Source: SZUA-442 sp963753185 (GTDB lineage: Bacteria; Actinomycetota; Acidimicrobiia; Spongiisociales; UBA5794). Taken from it: 64,000 nucleotides of DNA. Below, in pieces: positions 48,977 to 56,266 of the stretch. Within the stretch, counting starts at the first letter, position 1, and every line of letters starts with the position of its first letter. Position numbers and translations under genes: made by a program. The stretch lies in NCBI GenBank assembly GCA_963753185.1, contig CAVWBO010000007.1, forward strand, positions 1,798,001 through 1,862,000. The letters are read 5' to 3'. The notes beneath the pieces were generated by a model. It saw only the letters and a program-made list of their open reading frames with translations, was not told where the DNA came from and ran no database searches.

Positions 48977-49065
48977 CACCTGGGGCACGCGAACCCCCGA
49001 TCTGGCGGAGGCACAGAATGACGAACGCCGTGCCCCTGCGTGCACGGCGATGATTGGACTGTCAT
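48976..49065 (-). CDS. 29-codon leader ORF of the pyr operon
   Basis: A frame from the ATG at 49065 (GGAAGGAG five bases upstream) through MTVQSSPCTQGHGVRHSV... to a TGA at 48976-48978 that overlaps the pyrR ATG. An eight-base-loop hairpin, GCCGTGC/GCACGGC (49027-49033 with 49042-49048), falls inside it. Its own ribosome site lies against the PyrR-binding element. The peptide sequence shows nothing special, so the act of translating it, coupling ribosomes into pyrR, is the likely role. Confidence 0.6.
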   Translation of the reverse strand: MTVQSSPCTQGHGVRHSVPPPDRGFACPR

Positions 49066-49130
49066 GGTTCTCCTTCCTTGTCGGCCTCACGGGACCGGGT
49101 TAAAGGACGGTGTGTCGGCAGCAGCGTACT
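49066..49130 (-). promoter_or_regulatory. PyrR-binding RNA element in the pyr operon leader
   Basis: At 49076-49106 the minus strand reads CCTTTAACCCGGTCCCGTGAGG then CCGACAAGG. This matches the anti-antiterminator loop bound by PyrR in Bacillus (CAGUCC, AGAGAGGCU, AAGG), with CCTT/AAGG and CGGTC/GGCCG as stem strands. The ribosome site of the leader ORF (GGAAGGAG) touches its 3' side, so PyrR binding should block translation, as described for mycobacterial pyr leaders. Confidence 0.8.
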
Positions 49131-49824
49131 ACACCCCGGGATCGTCGACGCCGAGGTCTGCAATGGCATCGAGCACACCGTTCACGAATGCGGCGCTCCT
49201 GGCTGTCGAGTAGCGCTTGGCGATCTCGACGGCTTCTGTGATGACGATTCCCTTTGCAAGCTCGGTGTAACGCAACTCGAACGTCCCGAGGCGGATGATG
49301 TTGCGATCAACGGCGTTCATCCTGTCGACGCGCCACCCCGTCGACACGCGCTCCATGAGCGCGTCGATGGCGTGACGGTGTTGCCAGGTGCCGAGTGCCA
49401 GAGCAGCTGCTCGGCGCGACAGCGAGGAGCTGTCGACCCCCTCGGAGCGAAGCACGTCAGCGGCGTAGAGGGCCCCGAGTGCATCGACTCGCACATCCGA
49501 CGCGGGGGCGAAGACCAAGGAGGGGCCGGTCACGATGACGTCGGCAAGGTCTCCCACGCAGACCGAACGGGCGGGCGGATCGTCTCCCGGCGTTACCAGG
49601 ATGACCTCGGCAGACATGGGCAGCGAGCGCGAGAGCGTGCGTCCGACCCGCGCTGCCGCAGCCTCGTCGTGGATGTCGACGATGAACGTCGGTTCGTACA
49701 GCGCGATCGTGGGAGGAAGGTGATCCGCCGATACCACCGTGGCGTCGTCGGTCGTCGGATCCAAACCGACGGCTCGGAACGCGCCGTCTGGCACGCCCCG
49801 TCCGTTTGTGGCTTGCCGTGTCAC
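49129..49824 (-). CDS. nusB: Transcription antitermination factor NusB with an N-terminal extension
   Basis: 231 residues. The NusB fold occupies about 110-231 (VDALGALYAADVLRSEG, GWRVDRMNAVDRNIIRLGTFELRY, ITEAVEIAKRYSTARSAAFVNGVLDAI). NusB binds boxA RNA with S10 during rRNA transcription. The first about 105 residues are an extra region with beta-rich segments (TIALYEPTFIVDIHD, AEVILVTPGDDPPARSV) not found in ordinary NusB of about 130-160 residues. The extension is probably real because the GTG at 49824 overlaps the efp stop (GTGA), which fixes the frame there. An internal ATG at 49617 would give a nearer-normal product. Confidence 0.85.
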   Translation of the reverse strand: MTRQATNGRGVPDGAFRAVGLDPTTDDATVVSADHLPPTIALYEPTFIVDIHDEAAAARVGRTLSRSLPMSAEVILVTPGDDPPARSVCVGDLADVIVTGPSLVFAPASDVRVDALGALYAADVLRSEGVDSSSLSRRAAALALGTWQHRHAIDALMERVSTGWRVDRMNAVDRNIIRLGTFELRYTELAKGIVITEAVEIAKRYSTARSAAFVNGVLDAIADLGVDDPGV

Positions 49825-50381
49825 GTTACGCGCGTGATGTAGTCACCGGTTCGCGTGTCGACCTTCACGGTGTCTCCCTGGTCGACGAACAGCGGAGCCT
49901 GTATCACCCGACCGGTCGAGAGGGTCACCGGCTTCGTCGCTGCGGAGACCCTGTCACCCTTGATGCCCGGTTCGGCGAACGTCACCTCGAGCTCCACCGA
50001 CGCAGGAAGCTCCAGATCGACCGGTGTGCCTTCGAACATGGACAGGCGAACCGTCATGCCCTCGGTCAGGAAGTCGACGGACGCCCCGACGAGGTCCGCA
50101 CCGACGCTGATCTGGTCATAGGTCTCTGCATCCATGAAATTGAAGCCGATGTCGTCGCGGTACAGGAACGTGTGGTCTCGCCGGTCGATCCTCGCCTGGG
50201 GGACGTTCTCACCTGCCCGGAAGGTCCTCTCGACGACGGCGCCGGTACGGACGTTCCTCAGCTTCATCCGTACGAACGCCTTTCCCTTGCCAGGCTTGAC
50301 GTGCTGGGATTCGACGACGGAGAACAGGCCCTCCGGCAGGTCGAGGGCCGTACCGGATCGTACGTCGTTCGTCGAGATCAT
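49821..50381 (-). CDS. efp: Elongation factor P
   Basis: 186 residues with three beta-barrel domains. The tip loop of domain I is VKPGKGKAF with Lys32, the residue that reaches the peptidyl-transferase centre at polyproline stalls. The C-terminal OB domain ends GDTVKVDTRTGDYITRV, as usual. No EpmA or EarP modification gene is nearby. It lies between aroB and nusB, as in other actinobacteria. Confidence 0.95.
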   Translation of the reverse strand: MISTNDVRSGTALDLPEGLFSVVESQHVKPGKGKAFVRMKLRNVRTGAVVERTFRAGENVPQARIDRRDHTFLYRDDIGFNFMDAETYDQISVGADLVGASVDFLTEGMTVRLSMFEGTPVDLELPASVELEVTFAEPGIKGDRVSAATKPVTLSTGRVIQAPLFVDQGDTVKVDTRTGDYITRVT

Positions 50382-50411
50382 CTGGTCTCCTCGTGTGGGG
50401 GCGGTGCCGTC

Positions 50412-51455
50412 TCAGAGGCCGACGGCTCTCAGCGCTGCCTCTACGGTAGCGTCGTCAGCGGTGACGACCTCAGGCTCGCCGAACGCCCTGAGGAGGACGA
50501 ATCTGAGCCCGGATCGGTCACGCTTCTTGTCGAGCGCCATGAGGGGTCGGATGTCGTCCCTGTGTGCCTCCGGCGCCTCGGTGGGGAGCCCGACGTTGCG
50601 CAATACGTCCCGTTGGCGATGCTCACCCGTGAAGCCGAAGTGTGCAGCGCTCGCTCCCCCGGCGGCGACGATGCCGATGGAGACGGATTCGCCGTGGCTG
50701 CGTCCCGTTGCCGTTTCGATGGCGTGCCCGACGGTGTGACCGTAGTTGAGGAAGGCACGACGCCCATGCTCCCTGAAGTCGTCTCCCACGATCGCGACCT
50801 TCACAGCGACGGACCGGTTCACGACATCCTCGAGATCCACTGCGATCCCGTCACGCTCATACGCCTCCACGATCGCCATGTCGGAGATGAAGCCGGTCTT
50901 CAGTGCCTCCGCGGCACCATCGACCTTGAGCCGATCGGGGATCGCGTCGAGGATGTCGATGTCGATGATGACGCGATCGGGATGCTTGAAGACCCCTGCG
51001 AGGTTCTTGCCGTCGACGTTGACGCCCGTCTTACCGCCGATGGACGCATCGACCGCAGCGAGGAGTGTCGTCGGCACGTAGGAGACCGCGACGCCTCGAA
51101 GGTATGTTCCTCCGACGAACCCGACGACGTCTGTGAGCGAGCCCCCACCGACGCCGAGAACGAGATCGTCGCGACTGAACCCCTGTTGGTTGAGATGCCG
51201 ATACACATCCTCGACGACGGACATCTGCTTTGCATCCTCGCCATCGGGAAGCGTGTATCCCGTCGCCCGGACGCCGGCACCCGCGATGAGGCCTGCGATC
51301 CTCTCGGCACGGGTGAATGTCGAAGGCTGACAGATCACGGCGACCGCGCCATGCCCCGCGGCCAGGGCACCGTCGACGACGGCGGATTCCAGGTCTCGGC
51401 CGACGACGATCTCGCTCGCGACGCCGGTGCCGTCGTCGATCACATACCGATGCAT
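50412..51455 (-). CDS. aroB: 3-dehydroquinate synthase
   Basis: 347 residues. NAD- and metal-binding motifs are visible: LPDGEDAKQMSVVEDVY, GGGSLTDVVGFVGGTYLRGVAVSYVPTTLLAAVDASIGGKTGVN, and the metal histidines in LNYGHTVGHAIE and HGESVSIGI. It makes dehydroquinate from DAHP in the shikimate pathway. The ATG overlaps aroK by 16 bases. The dehydratase gene (aroQ/aroD) often found after aroB is absent. Confidence 0.95.
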   Translation of the reverse strand: MHRYVIDDGTGVASEIVVGRDLESAVVDGALAAGHGAVAVICQPSTFTRAERIAGLIAGAGVRATGYTLPDGEDAKQMSVVEDVYRHLNQQGFSRDDLVLGVGGGSLTDVVGFVGGTYLRGVAVSYVPTTLLAAVDASIGGKTGVNVDGKNLAGVFKHPDRVIIDIDILDAIPDRLKVDGAAEALKTGFISDMAIVEAYERDGIAVDLEDVVNRSVAVKVAIVGDDFREHGRRAFLNYGHTVGHAIETATGRSHGESVSIGIVAAGGASAAHFGFTGEHRQRDVLRNVGLPTEAPEAHRDDIRPLMALDKKRDRSGLRFVLLRAFGEPEVVTADDATVEAALRAVGL

Positions 51456-51943
51456 ACGGCGACCTCCTCGGCGACGTCGGCGGGATCCCTGCCCGTCGTC
51501 TGCACGACGTACTCGCCGGCCTCGAGATATCGAAGGTGGCGCGCCGAGTGGATGCGGGCGATGTCAGAGGACGTCACGATCAGCGGTCGGTCGCCTTGGT
51601 CGCTCACACCGTTCAGCCTCCGCTCGAGCTCTTCGCTCGTCGCCTCGAGGAGCACGACCGTCCCCGTCATCCTCATCACGGCGAGGTTCGCCTCATCGAG
51701 CACGGCGCCTCCACCGGTTGCGATGACGGCAGGGTCTGATTCGGACGCCAGTACGATCGCATGTGCCTCGGCCGACCGAAAGAGCTCCTCGGAATCGTCG
51801 AAGAGCTCCGGGATGGTCCGACCGGTCTCCTCCATCACGGCGACGTCGGTGTCGATGAGCGGCCGCCCCATCCGCTCGGCGAGGATGGCTCCGACCGTCG
51901 TCTTGCCGCTCCCCATCATCCCGATCAACCAGACATGACCCAT
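51440..51943 (-). CDS. aroK: Shikimate kinase
   Basis: 167 residues. Walker A is GMMGSGKTTVG, the shikimate site includes DTDVAVMEETGRTIPELFD and the central GGGAVL motif is present. Arg residues in the lid (SDQGDRPLI) fit. It lies 11 bases after aroC. Confidence 0.95.
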   Translation of the reverse strand: MGHVWLIGMMGSGKTTVGAILAERMGRPLIDTDVAVMEETGRTIPELFDDSEELFRSAEAHAIVLASESDPAVIATGGGAVLDEANLAVMRMTGTVVLLEATSEELERRLNGVSDQGDRPLIVTSSDIARIHSARHLRYLEAGEYVVQTTGRDPADVAEEVAVCIGM

Positions 51944-51954
51944 CGGTCGTCCCC

Positions 51955-53130
51955 TCAGAACGAGCGGAGCCGGTCGAGGTAACCGGCGTGCGCCCGTTCG
52001 ATGTCACCGACGGTGTCGCCGCCGAACTTCCTGAGGACCTCCGACGCGAGCACGTACGCGACCATCTGCTCTGCCACGACGCCGGCCGCCGGGACGGCGC
52101 ACACGTCACTTCTCTCCCGGAAGGCCTTGTCGGGAAGGCCCGTGTCGACGTCGACCGTGTCGAGCGGAGCCATGATCGTCGAGATCGGCTTCATGGCCGC
52201 CTTGACCCGCAGCACCCCACCCGTCGTCATACCGCCCTCGAGACCCCCAGCACGGTTCGATCGCCTCCCGTAGCCGCCGCCTGCCTCACCGGGGACGATC
52301 TCGTCGTGGGCGTCCGATCCCCGCGCCGCAGCCTGGCTGAGGCCGTCCCCGATCTCTACCGCCTTGATCGCCTGGATGGACATCAGCGCACCCGCGAGGA
52401 GGCCGTCGAGCTTTCGGTCCCAGTGGACGTGGCTCCCGAGGCCGGGGGGAAGGCCGTATGCGAGTACTTCCACGATGCCGCCGAGTGTGTCGCGAGCCTC
52501 CTTCGCGGCCTCGATCTCGGCGATCATGGCCTCCTCAACGGACCTCTCGTATGCACGGACGGGCGATTCGTCGATGGTGTCGGCGTCGTCCGGCGTCGGG
52601 AGGGGTCTGCCGCCACCCACGGCGACCGACCCGATCGCAACCACGTGGGAGAAGACTCGCACGTCGATCACGTCGAGCAGCTGTTTGGAGAGGTACCCGA
52701 CAACCGTCCGAGCGGCGGTCTCGCGCGCAGAGGCCCGTTCGAGGATGTCGCGGGCATCGTGTGTGTCGTACTTCTGCATGCCGACGAGATCGGCGTGACC
52801 GGGCCGAGGCCTGGTTTCGCGCTTGATCGACGCCGCGAGGTCATCGGATATGGGTTCGGGCGACATCCGCTCACTCCAGCGTGGCCACTCGGTGTTCCGG
52901 ATCAGCACCGTGACAGGCCCTCCGAGCGTTCGTCCGAACCTCACTCCTCCGAGGATCTCGAGTTCATCGCGCTCGAGCTTCATCCGCGGTCCGCGACCGT
53001 ACCCGAGTCTGCGGCGCGCAAGCTCGGCACCGATGCCTTCGGCGGTGACGACGAGTCCCGACGGAAGGCCCTCGACCGTTGCAACCAGTGCAGGGCCGTG
53101 GGACTCACCGGATGTCAAGAAACGCAGCAT
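51955..53130 (-). CDS. aroC: Chorismate synthase
   Basis: 391 residues from the ATG at 53130. The N-terminus MLRFLTSGESHGPALVATVEGLPSGL, RPRPGHADLVGMQKY, and the FMN/substrate loops SARETAARTVVGYL and GGGYGRRSNRAGGLEGGMTTG are canonical. It forms chorismate from EPSP using reduced FMN. It is the first of aroC-aroK-aroB. Confidence 0.96.
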   Translation of the reverse strand: MLRFLTSGESHGPALVATVEGLPSGLVVTAEGIGAELARRRLGYGRGPRMKLERDELEILGGVRFGRTLGGPVTVLIRNTEWPRWSERMSPEPISDDLAASIKRETRPRPGHADLVGMQKYDTHDARDILERASARETAARTVVGYLSKQLLDVIDVRVFSHVVAIGSVAVGGGRPLPTPDDADTIDESPVRAYERSVEEAMIAEIEAAKEARDTLGGIVEVLAYGLPPGLGSHVHWDRKLDGLLAGALMSIQAIKAVEIGDGLSQAAARGSDAHDEIVPGEAGGGYGRRSNRAGGLEGGMTTGGVLRVKAAMKPISTIMAPLDTVDVDTGLPDKAFRERSDVCAVPAAGVVAEQMVAYVLASEVLRKFGGDTVGDIERAHAGYLDRLRSF

Positions 53131-53185
53131 GATGCCGGAGGCTAGGCGATCCGTGGCTTGACGCTCGACTCTGTCCGGGAGTGGA

Positions 53186-53923
53186 TCAGCGCAGGTACCA
53201 CGCGATGATCGTGTCACCGAGGTAGACGGCGATCAATCCACCGACGACCATGAACGGTCCGAACGCAATGGCGTCCTTGCGCCCGGCCAGCCGGGTGACG
53301 AGGAGGACGAGGGCGACCAGGCCCGCCACGACGAATGCGCTGAGGGCGGCGGTGACGACGTGTCGCCATCCGAGGTAGCCGACGAACAGCCCGATGAGGG
53401 CCGCGAGTTTCACGTCCCCGTACCCGAGGGCGCCTCGCGCCAGGAGCGCGAGGCCGAACATGATTCCGAAGTATGCCGCTGATCCGACGACGGCATCGAG
53501 GAGTGCTCCGAGGTCGGACACGAACAGCCCGCCAATGACCAGGAGGATGGCACCGACGCCACCGTAGCGAACGAGGATCCGATTCGGGATCAGCCGCGTG
53601 TCGAGATCCGTCACGGTCAGCAGGATTCCCGCTGTGACGAAGGTGGCGAAGGCTGGCAGCACCCACAGGCTCGGTAACACGCTGGGCAGGAAGGCGAGCA
53701 GGACGACCGTTGAAGCGACGATCGCTGCGTTCGCGCTCCTCTGCCGATGGTGGTCCGGAGTGGTGCATCGCATGAGCGTGGGGCCGAGGTTTGCGCCGCA
53801 TTCGCACACGGGCGTGATCCACCGATCCGGCGCGCCGTGGCGGTGGGCGTCTGCCTCCGCCACGATCATGCGAGCCGCGAGGAATCCGACGGCGGCGGAC
53901 ATGGCAGCGACGGCGAACGGCAT
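53186..53923 (-). CDS. Prepilin peptidase, type IV leader peptidase family (A24)
   Basis: 245 residues with about seven hydrophobic helices. The two catalytic aspartates are in TDLDTRLIPN (105-114) and GYGDVK (167-172). The N-terminal cytosolic loop keeps cysteines C40, C42 and C53, a reduced version of the four-Cys zinc site. It cleaves type IV pilin or Tad-type leaders, but no pilin gene lies here. A peptidase of this family sits in the same place, between aroE and aroC, in mycobacteria. Confidence 0.87.
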   Translation of the reverse strand: MPFAVAAMSAAVGFLAARMIVAEADAHRHGAPDRWITPVCECGANLGPTLMRCTTPDHHRQRSANAAIVASTVVLLAFLPSVLPSLWVLPAFATFVTAGILLTVTDLDTRLIPNRILVRYGGVGAILLVIGGLFVSDLGALLDAVVGSAAYFGIMFGLALLARGALGYGDVKLAALIGLFVGYLGWRHVVTAALSAFVVAGLVALVLLVTRLAGRKDAIAFGPFMVVGGLIAVYLGDTIIAWYLR

Positions 53924-53965
53924 GAGGTGCGAGCTTAGGTGCCGTTTCGCCGCGACCAGGGAAGC

Positions 53966-54760
53966 CTACGAGGAAGACCGATCGGGCATGGTTCGGGTGC
54001 GCGCCACCGCCGTCATCACATCGATCGGTGCGGTCCTCCCTGTGAAGACTTCGAATGCGGCGACCGCCTGGCCGATGAGCATGTCGATCCCATCGGCTGC
54101 GGGCAGGCCGTTGCGGACGGCCCACGACACGGTCGGCGTCGGTTCGGAGTCATAGACCATGTCGATCAGTCCCGAGGCGGCCTCGAGCATCGCGGTGGGA
54201 AGCATCTCTCCATGCATGCCGAGCGGCGTCGCGTTGACGAGGATGGCACCTTCCGTCGGCGTTCCCCATTCGACGACGTGCCCGTCCACGGAACATGCCT
54301 CGAGCGCTGCCGTCGCACGCTCGGCATGCCGTGCCATGACGGTGACCTCCCCGTCGGCGCACGCCACGATCGCCGCCCTGGAGGCGCCTCCCGCACCGAG
54401 CACGACGAAGGTTGAACCGATGGCGCCGAGGAGCGATCGCGTATGACGTACGCCGTCGACGTCGGTGTTGTGCCCCCAGAGCTGATCCTCGCGCCGGACG
54501 ATGGTGTTCACGGCGCGGGTCACACGAGCAGCCTCCGACAGCGAGTCGACGGCCTCGTAGGCAGACCCCTTGTGGGGCATCGTCACGTTCACGCCATCGA
54601 GGGTCCCAGAGCGCAGCGCTTCCACCACAGCGGCGAACGATCCGCGTGCTGTGGGAAGGCGCTCGTATCGTGCGTCGATGCCGAGGTCGGCGAATGCGGC
54701 ATTGTGGATGTCAGGAGAGAGCGAGTGATCGACAGGGTCACCGACCACGGCGAACCTCAT
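53966..54760 (-). CDS. aroE: Shikimate dehydrogenase
   Basis: 264 residues. The substrate domain reads DPVDHSLSPDIHNAAFADLGID and GVNVTMPHKGSAYEAVD, with catalytic Lys in PHK; NTDVDG is conserved. The NADP domain has VVLGAGGASRAAIVA. The ATG region overlaps the mltG stop by four bases (54757-54760). It reduces dehydroshikimate. Confidence 0.94.
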   Translation of the reverse strand: MRFAVVGDPVDHSLSPDIHNAAFADLGIDARYERLPTARGSFAAVVEALRSGTLDGVNVTMPHKGSAYEAVDSLSEAARVTRAVNTIVRREDQLWGHNTDVDGVRHTRSLLGAIGSTFVVLGAGGASRAAIVACADGEVTVMARHAERATAALEACSVDGHVVEWGTPTEGAILVNATPLGMHGEMLPTAMLEAASGLIDMVYDSEPTPTVSWAVRNGLPAADGIDMLIGQAVAAFEVFTGRTAPIDVMTAVARTRTMPDRSSS

Positions 54761-55854
54761 GGGAGGATCCCCCGCGAACGCGCGTCTGCGATGTTCAGCT
54801 GATGGCCCTCATACGTCTCGGCGAACAGGTGCGAACCGTCCTCCGCGCCAAGGACGTAGAAGAGATACTCCGTCGAGGCGGGATCGACTGCGGCACGGAC
54901 GCTAACGAGCGACGGGGATCCGATGGGCGTCGGTGGGAGGCCGTCGATGAGGTACGTGTTCCACGGTGACTCTGTGCGGAGGTGTTCCGCTGTCACCCTG
55001 CCAGGGTTGTATCCGAGGGCATAGATGACCGTCGCGTCGATCTGGAGCCGCATGGGTTCCGCGAGCCTGTTGTGGATCACGGAGGAGATCGTTGGCCGCT
55101 CGCTGTCCGTCCCTGCCTCTCGTTCGATCAGCGATGCGATGATGATCGCTTCGTACCTGCTCACACCGAGGGTGTCGAGCCGTGACCAGTCGAGGCTCGA
55201 CAGGCGTTTCGCGGTCTCATCGGCCATAGCACCGAGAATGGTCTGGGGTGTTGACGAGTCGGTGAGTTGATAGGTCGCCGGATACAACAGTCCCTCCCAT
55301 CGGTTGAGGGCGTCTATCGGTCCGTTGACTTCGGGCAGGTACGGCGATGAAATGTCGGTTCCGCGAAGGACGCGCTGGAACTCTGCCTGTGAGTAGCCCG
55401 TCGCCTCCGCGAGCTCCTCGATGATCCGGTCGACCGTCCAACCCTCGACGAGTGTGAATCGGTCGCCGCCTTCCGAGTTCGGGCCCGCGACGAGCTGTCT
55501 GACCACGTCCTCGGGGTCCATGTCCGTCGTGAGGGCGTAGGAACCTGCCTGGAGCCTGTCCTCCACCCCCAGCCGCTCCGCGGCCGAGGCCACCTCACCG
55601 GAGCGGGCGACCTGTGCGTCCTCGAGGGTCGCGTAGATGGAGCGTGCCGTCGCTCCTTGTTCGATGACGACCTCCACGGGTTTGCCCGCTTCGACGTCCC
55701 AGCCGCCTCCCGGTGAGATGAGCCCTGCCGCTGCCCATGCGATCACAACGACGACGATCACGCCGACGATGACGACGAGGCCGAGTGCGCCGAGATGCGC
55801 TGCACGACCAGGGCCCCCGTCATGTTGGGGAGGATGCGTCTCCGTCTCGGTCAT
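54757..55854 (-). CDS. mltG: Endolytic murein transglycosylase MltG
   Basis: 365 residues. A short cytosolic tail precedes one transmembrane helix (LGALGLVVIVGVIVVVVIAWAAAG) and a LysM-like region (GKPVEVVIEQGATARSIYATLEDAQV). The YceG catalytic domain has IASLIEREAGTDSERPTISSVIHNRL (catalytic Glu) and MRLQIDATVIYALG. It cuts new glycan strands at the membrane. It overlaps the end of ruvX by 35 bases. Confidence 0.93.
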   Translation of the reverse strand: MTETETHPPQHDGGPGRAAHLGALGLVVIVGVIVVVVIAWAAAGLISPGGGWDVEAGKPVEVVIEQGATARSIYATLEDAQVARSGEVASAAERLGVEDRLQAGSYALTTDMDPEDVVRQLVAGPNSEGGDRFTLVEGWTVDRIIEELAEATGYSQAEFQRVLRGTDISSPYLPEVNGPIDALNRWEGLLYPATYQLTDSSTPQTILGAMADETAKRLSSLDWSRLDTLGVSRYEAIIIASLIEREAGTDSERPTISSVIHNRLAEPMRLQIDATVIYALGYNPGRVTAEHLRTESPWNTYLIDGLPPTPIGSPSLVSVRAAVDPASTEYLFYVLGAEDGSHLFAETYEGHQLNIADARSRGILP

Positions 55855-56266
55855 CGTGTGCCTGCCTGTCGAGAAATCCCTGCAACATCACGGCTGCAGC
55901 TACCTGGTCCCGTTTCGTCTTCCGTTCCGATCGGCGTACGTTGCCCTCGAGCAGCGCTGCCTCGGCTGTGACGGTGGTGAAGCGCTCGTCTGCGTACACC
56001 ACGGCGATGTGGAGACCTTCCGACAGGGCCGCACCGAGGGTTCGGCTGCGGTGGGCCGACGGTCCCTCCGAGCCGTCGAGCCGCAGCGGGAGTCCAACGA
56101 CGATCGTGTCACAGTCCATCTCGATGGCGATGGCGCCGATCGACGACACCGGGTCGCCCGTGGTGGCGTCGATGAAGCCGTACGGTGAGGCGATGGTACC
56201 GGTCGGGTCCGATACTGCGATGCCGATCCGCCGGTCGCCTGGGTCGATCCCGAGTACCCGCGTCAT
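55820..56266 (-). CDS. ruvX: RuvX/YqgF-type Holliday junction resolvase-like nuclease
   Basis: 148 residues of the RNase H-like fold. The first acidic motif is VLGIDPGDRRIGIAVSDPTG, followed by VVGLPLRLDGSEG and VYADERFTTVTAEAALL. The family acts on pre-16S rRNA ends or junctions. alaS-ruvX-mltG-aroE is a conserved actinobacterial order; it overlaps alaS by four bases. Confidence 0.92.
   Translation of the reverse strand: MTRVLGIDPGDRRIGIAVSDPTGTIASPYGFIDATTGDPVSSIGAIAIEMDCDTIVVGLPLRLDGSEGPSAHRSRTLGAALSEGLHIAVVYADERFTTVTAEAALLEGNVRRSERKTKRDQVAAAVMLQGFLDRQAHDDRDGDASSPT

Noticed and set aside
49806..51938. A 710-codon open frame on the plus strand
   Set aside because: It lies opposite efp, aroB and aroK, has no recognisable motifs and is a GC-driven shadow.
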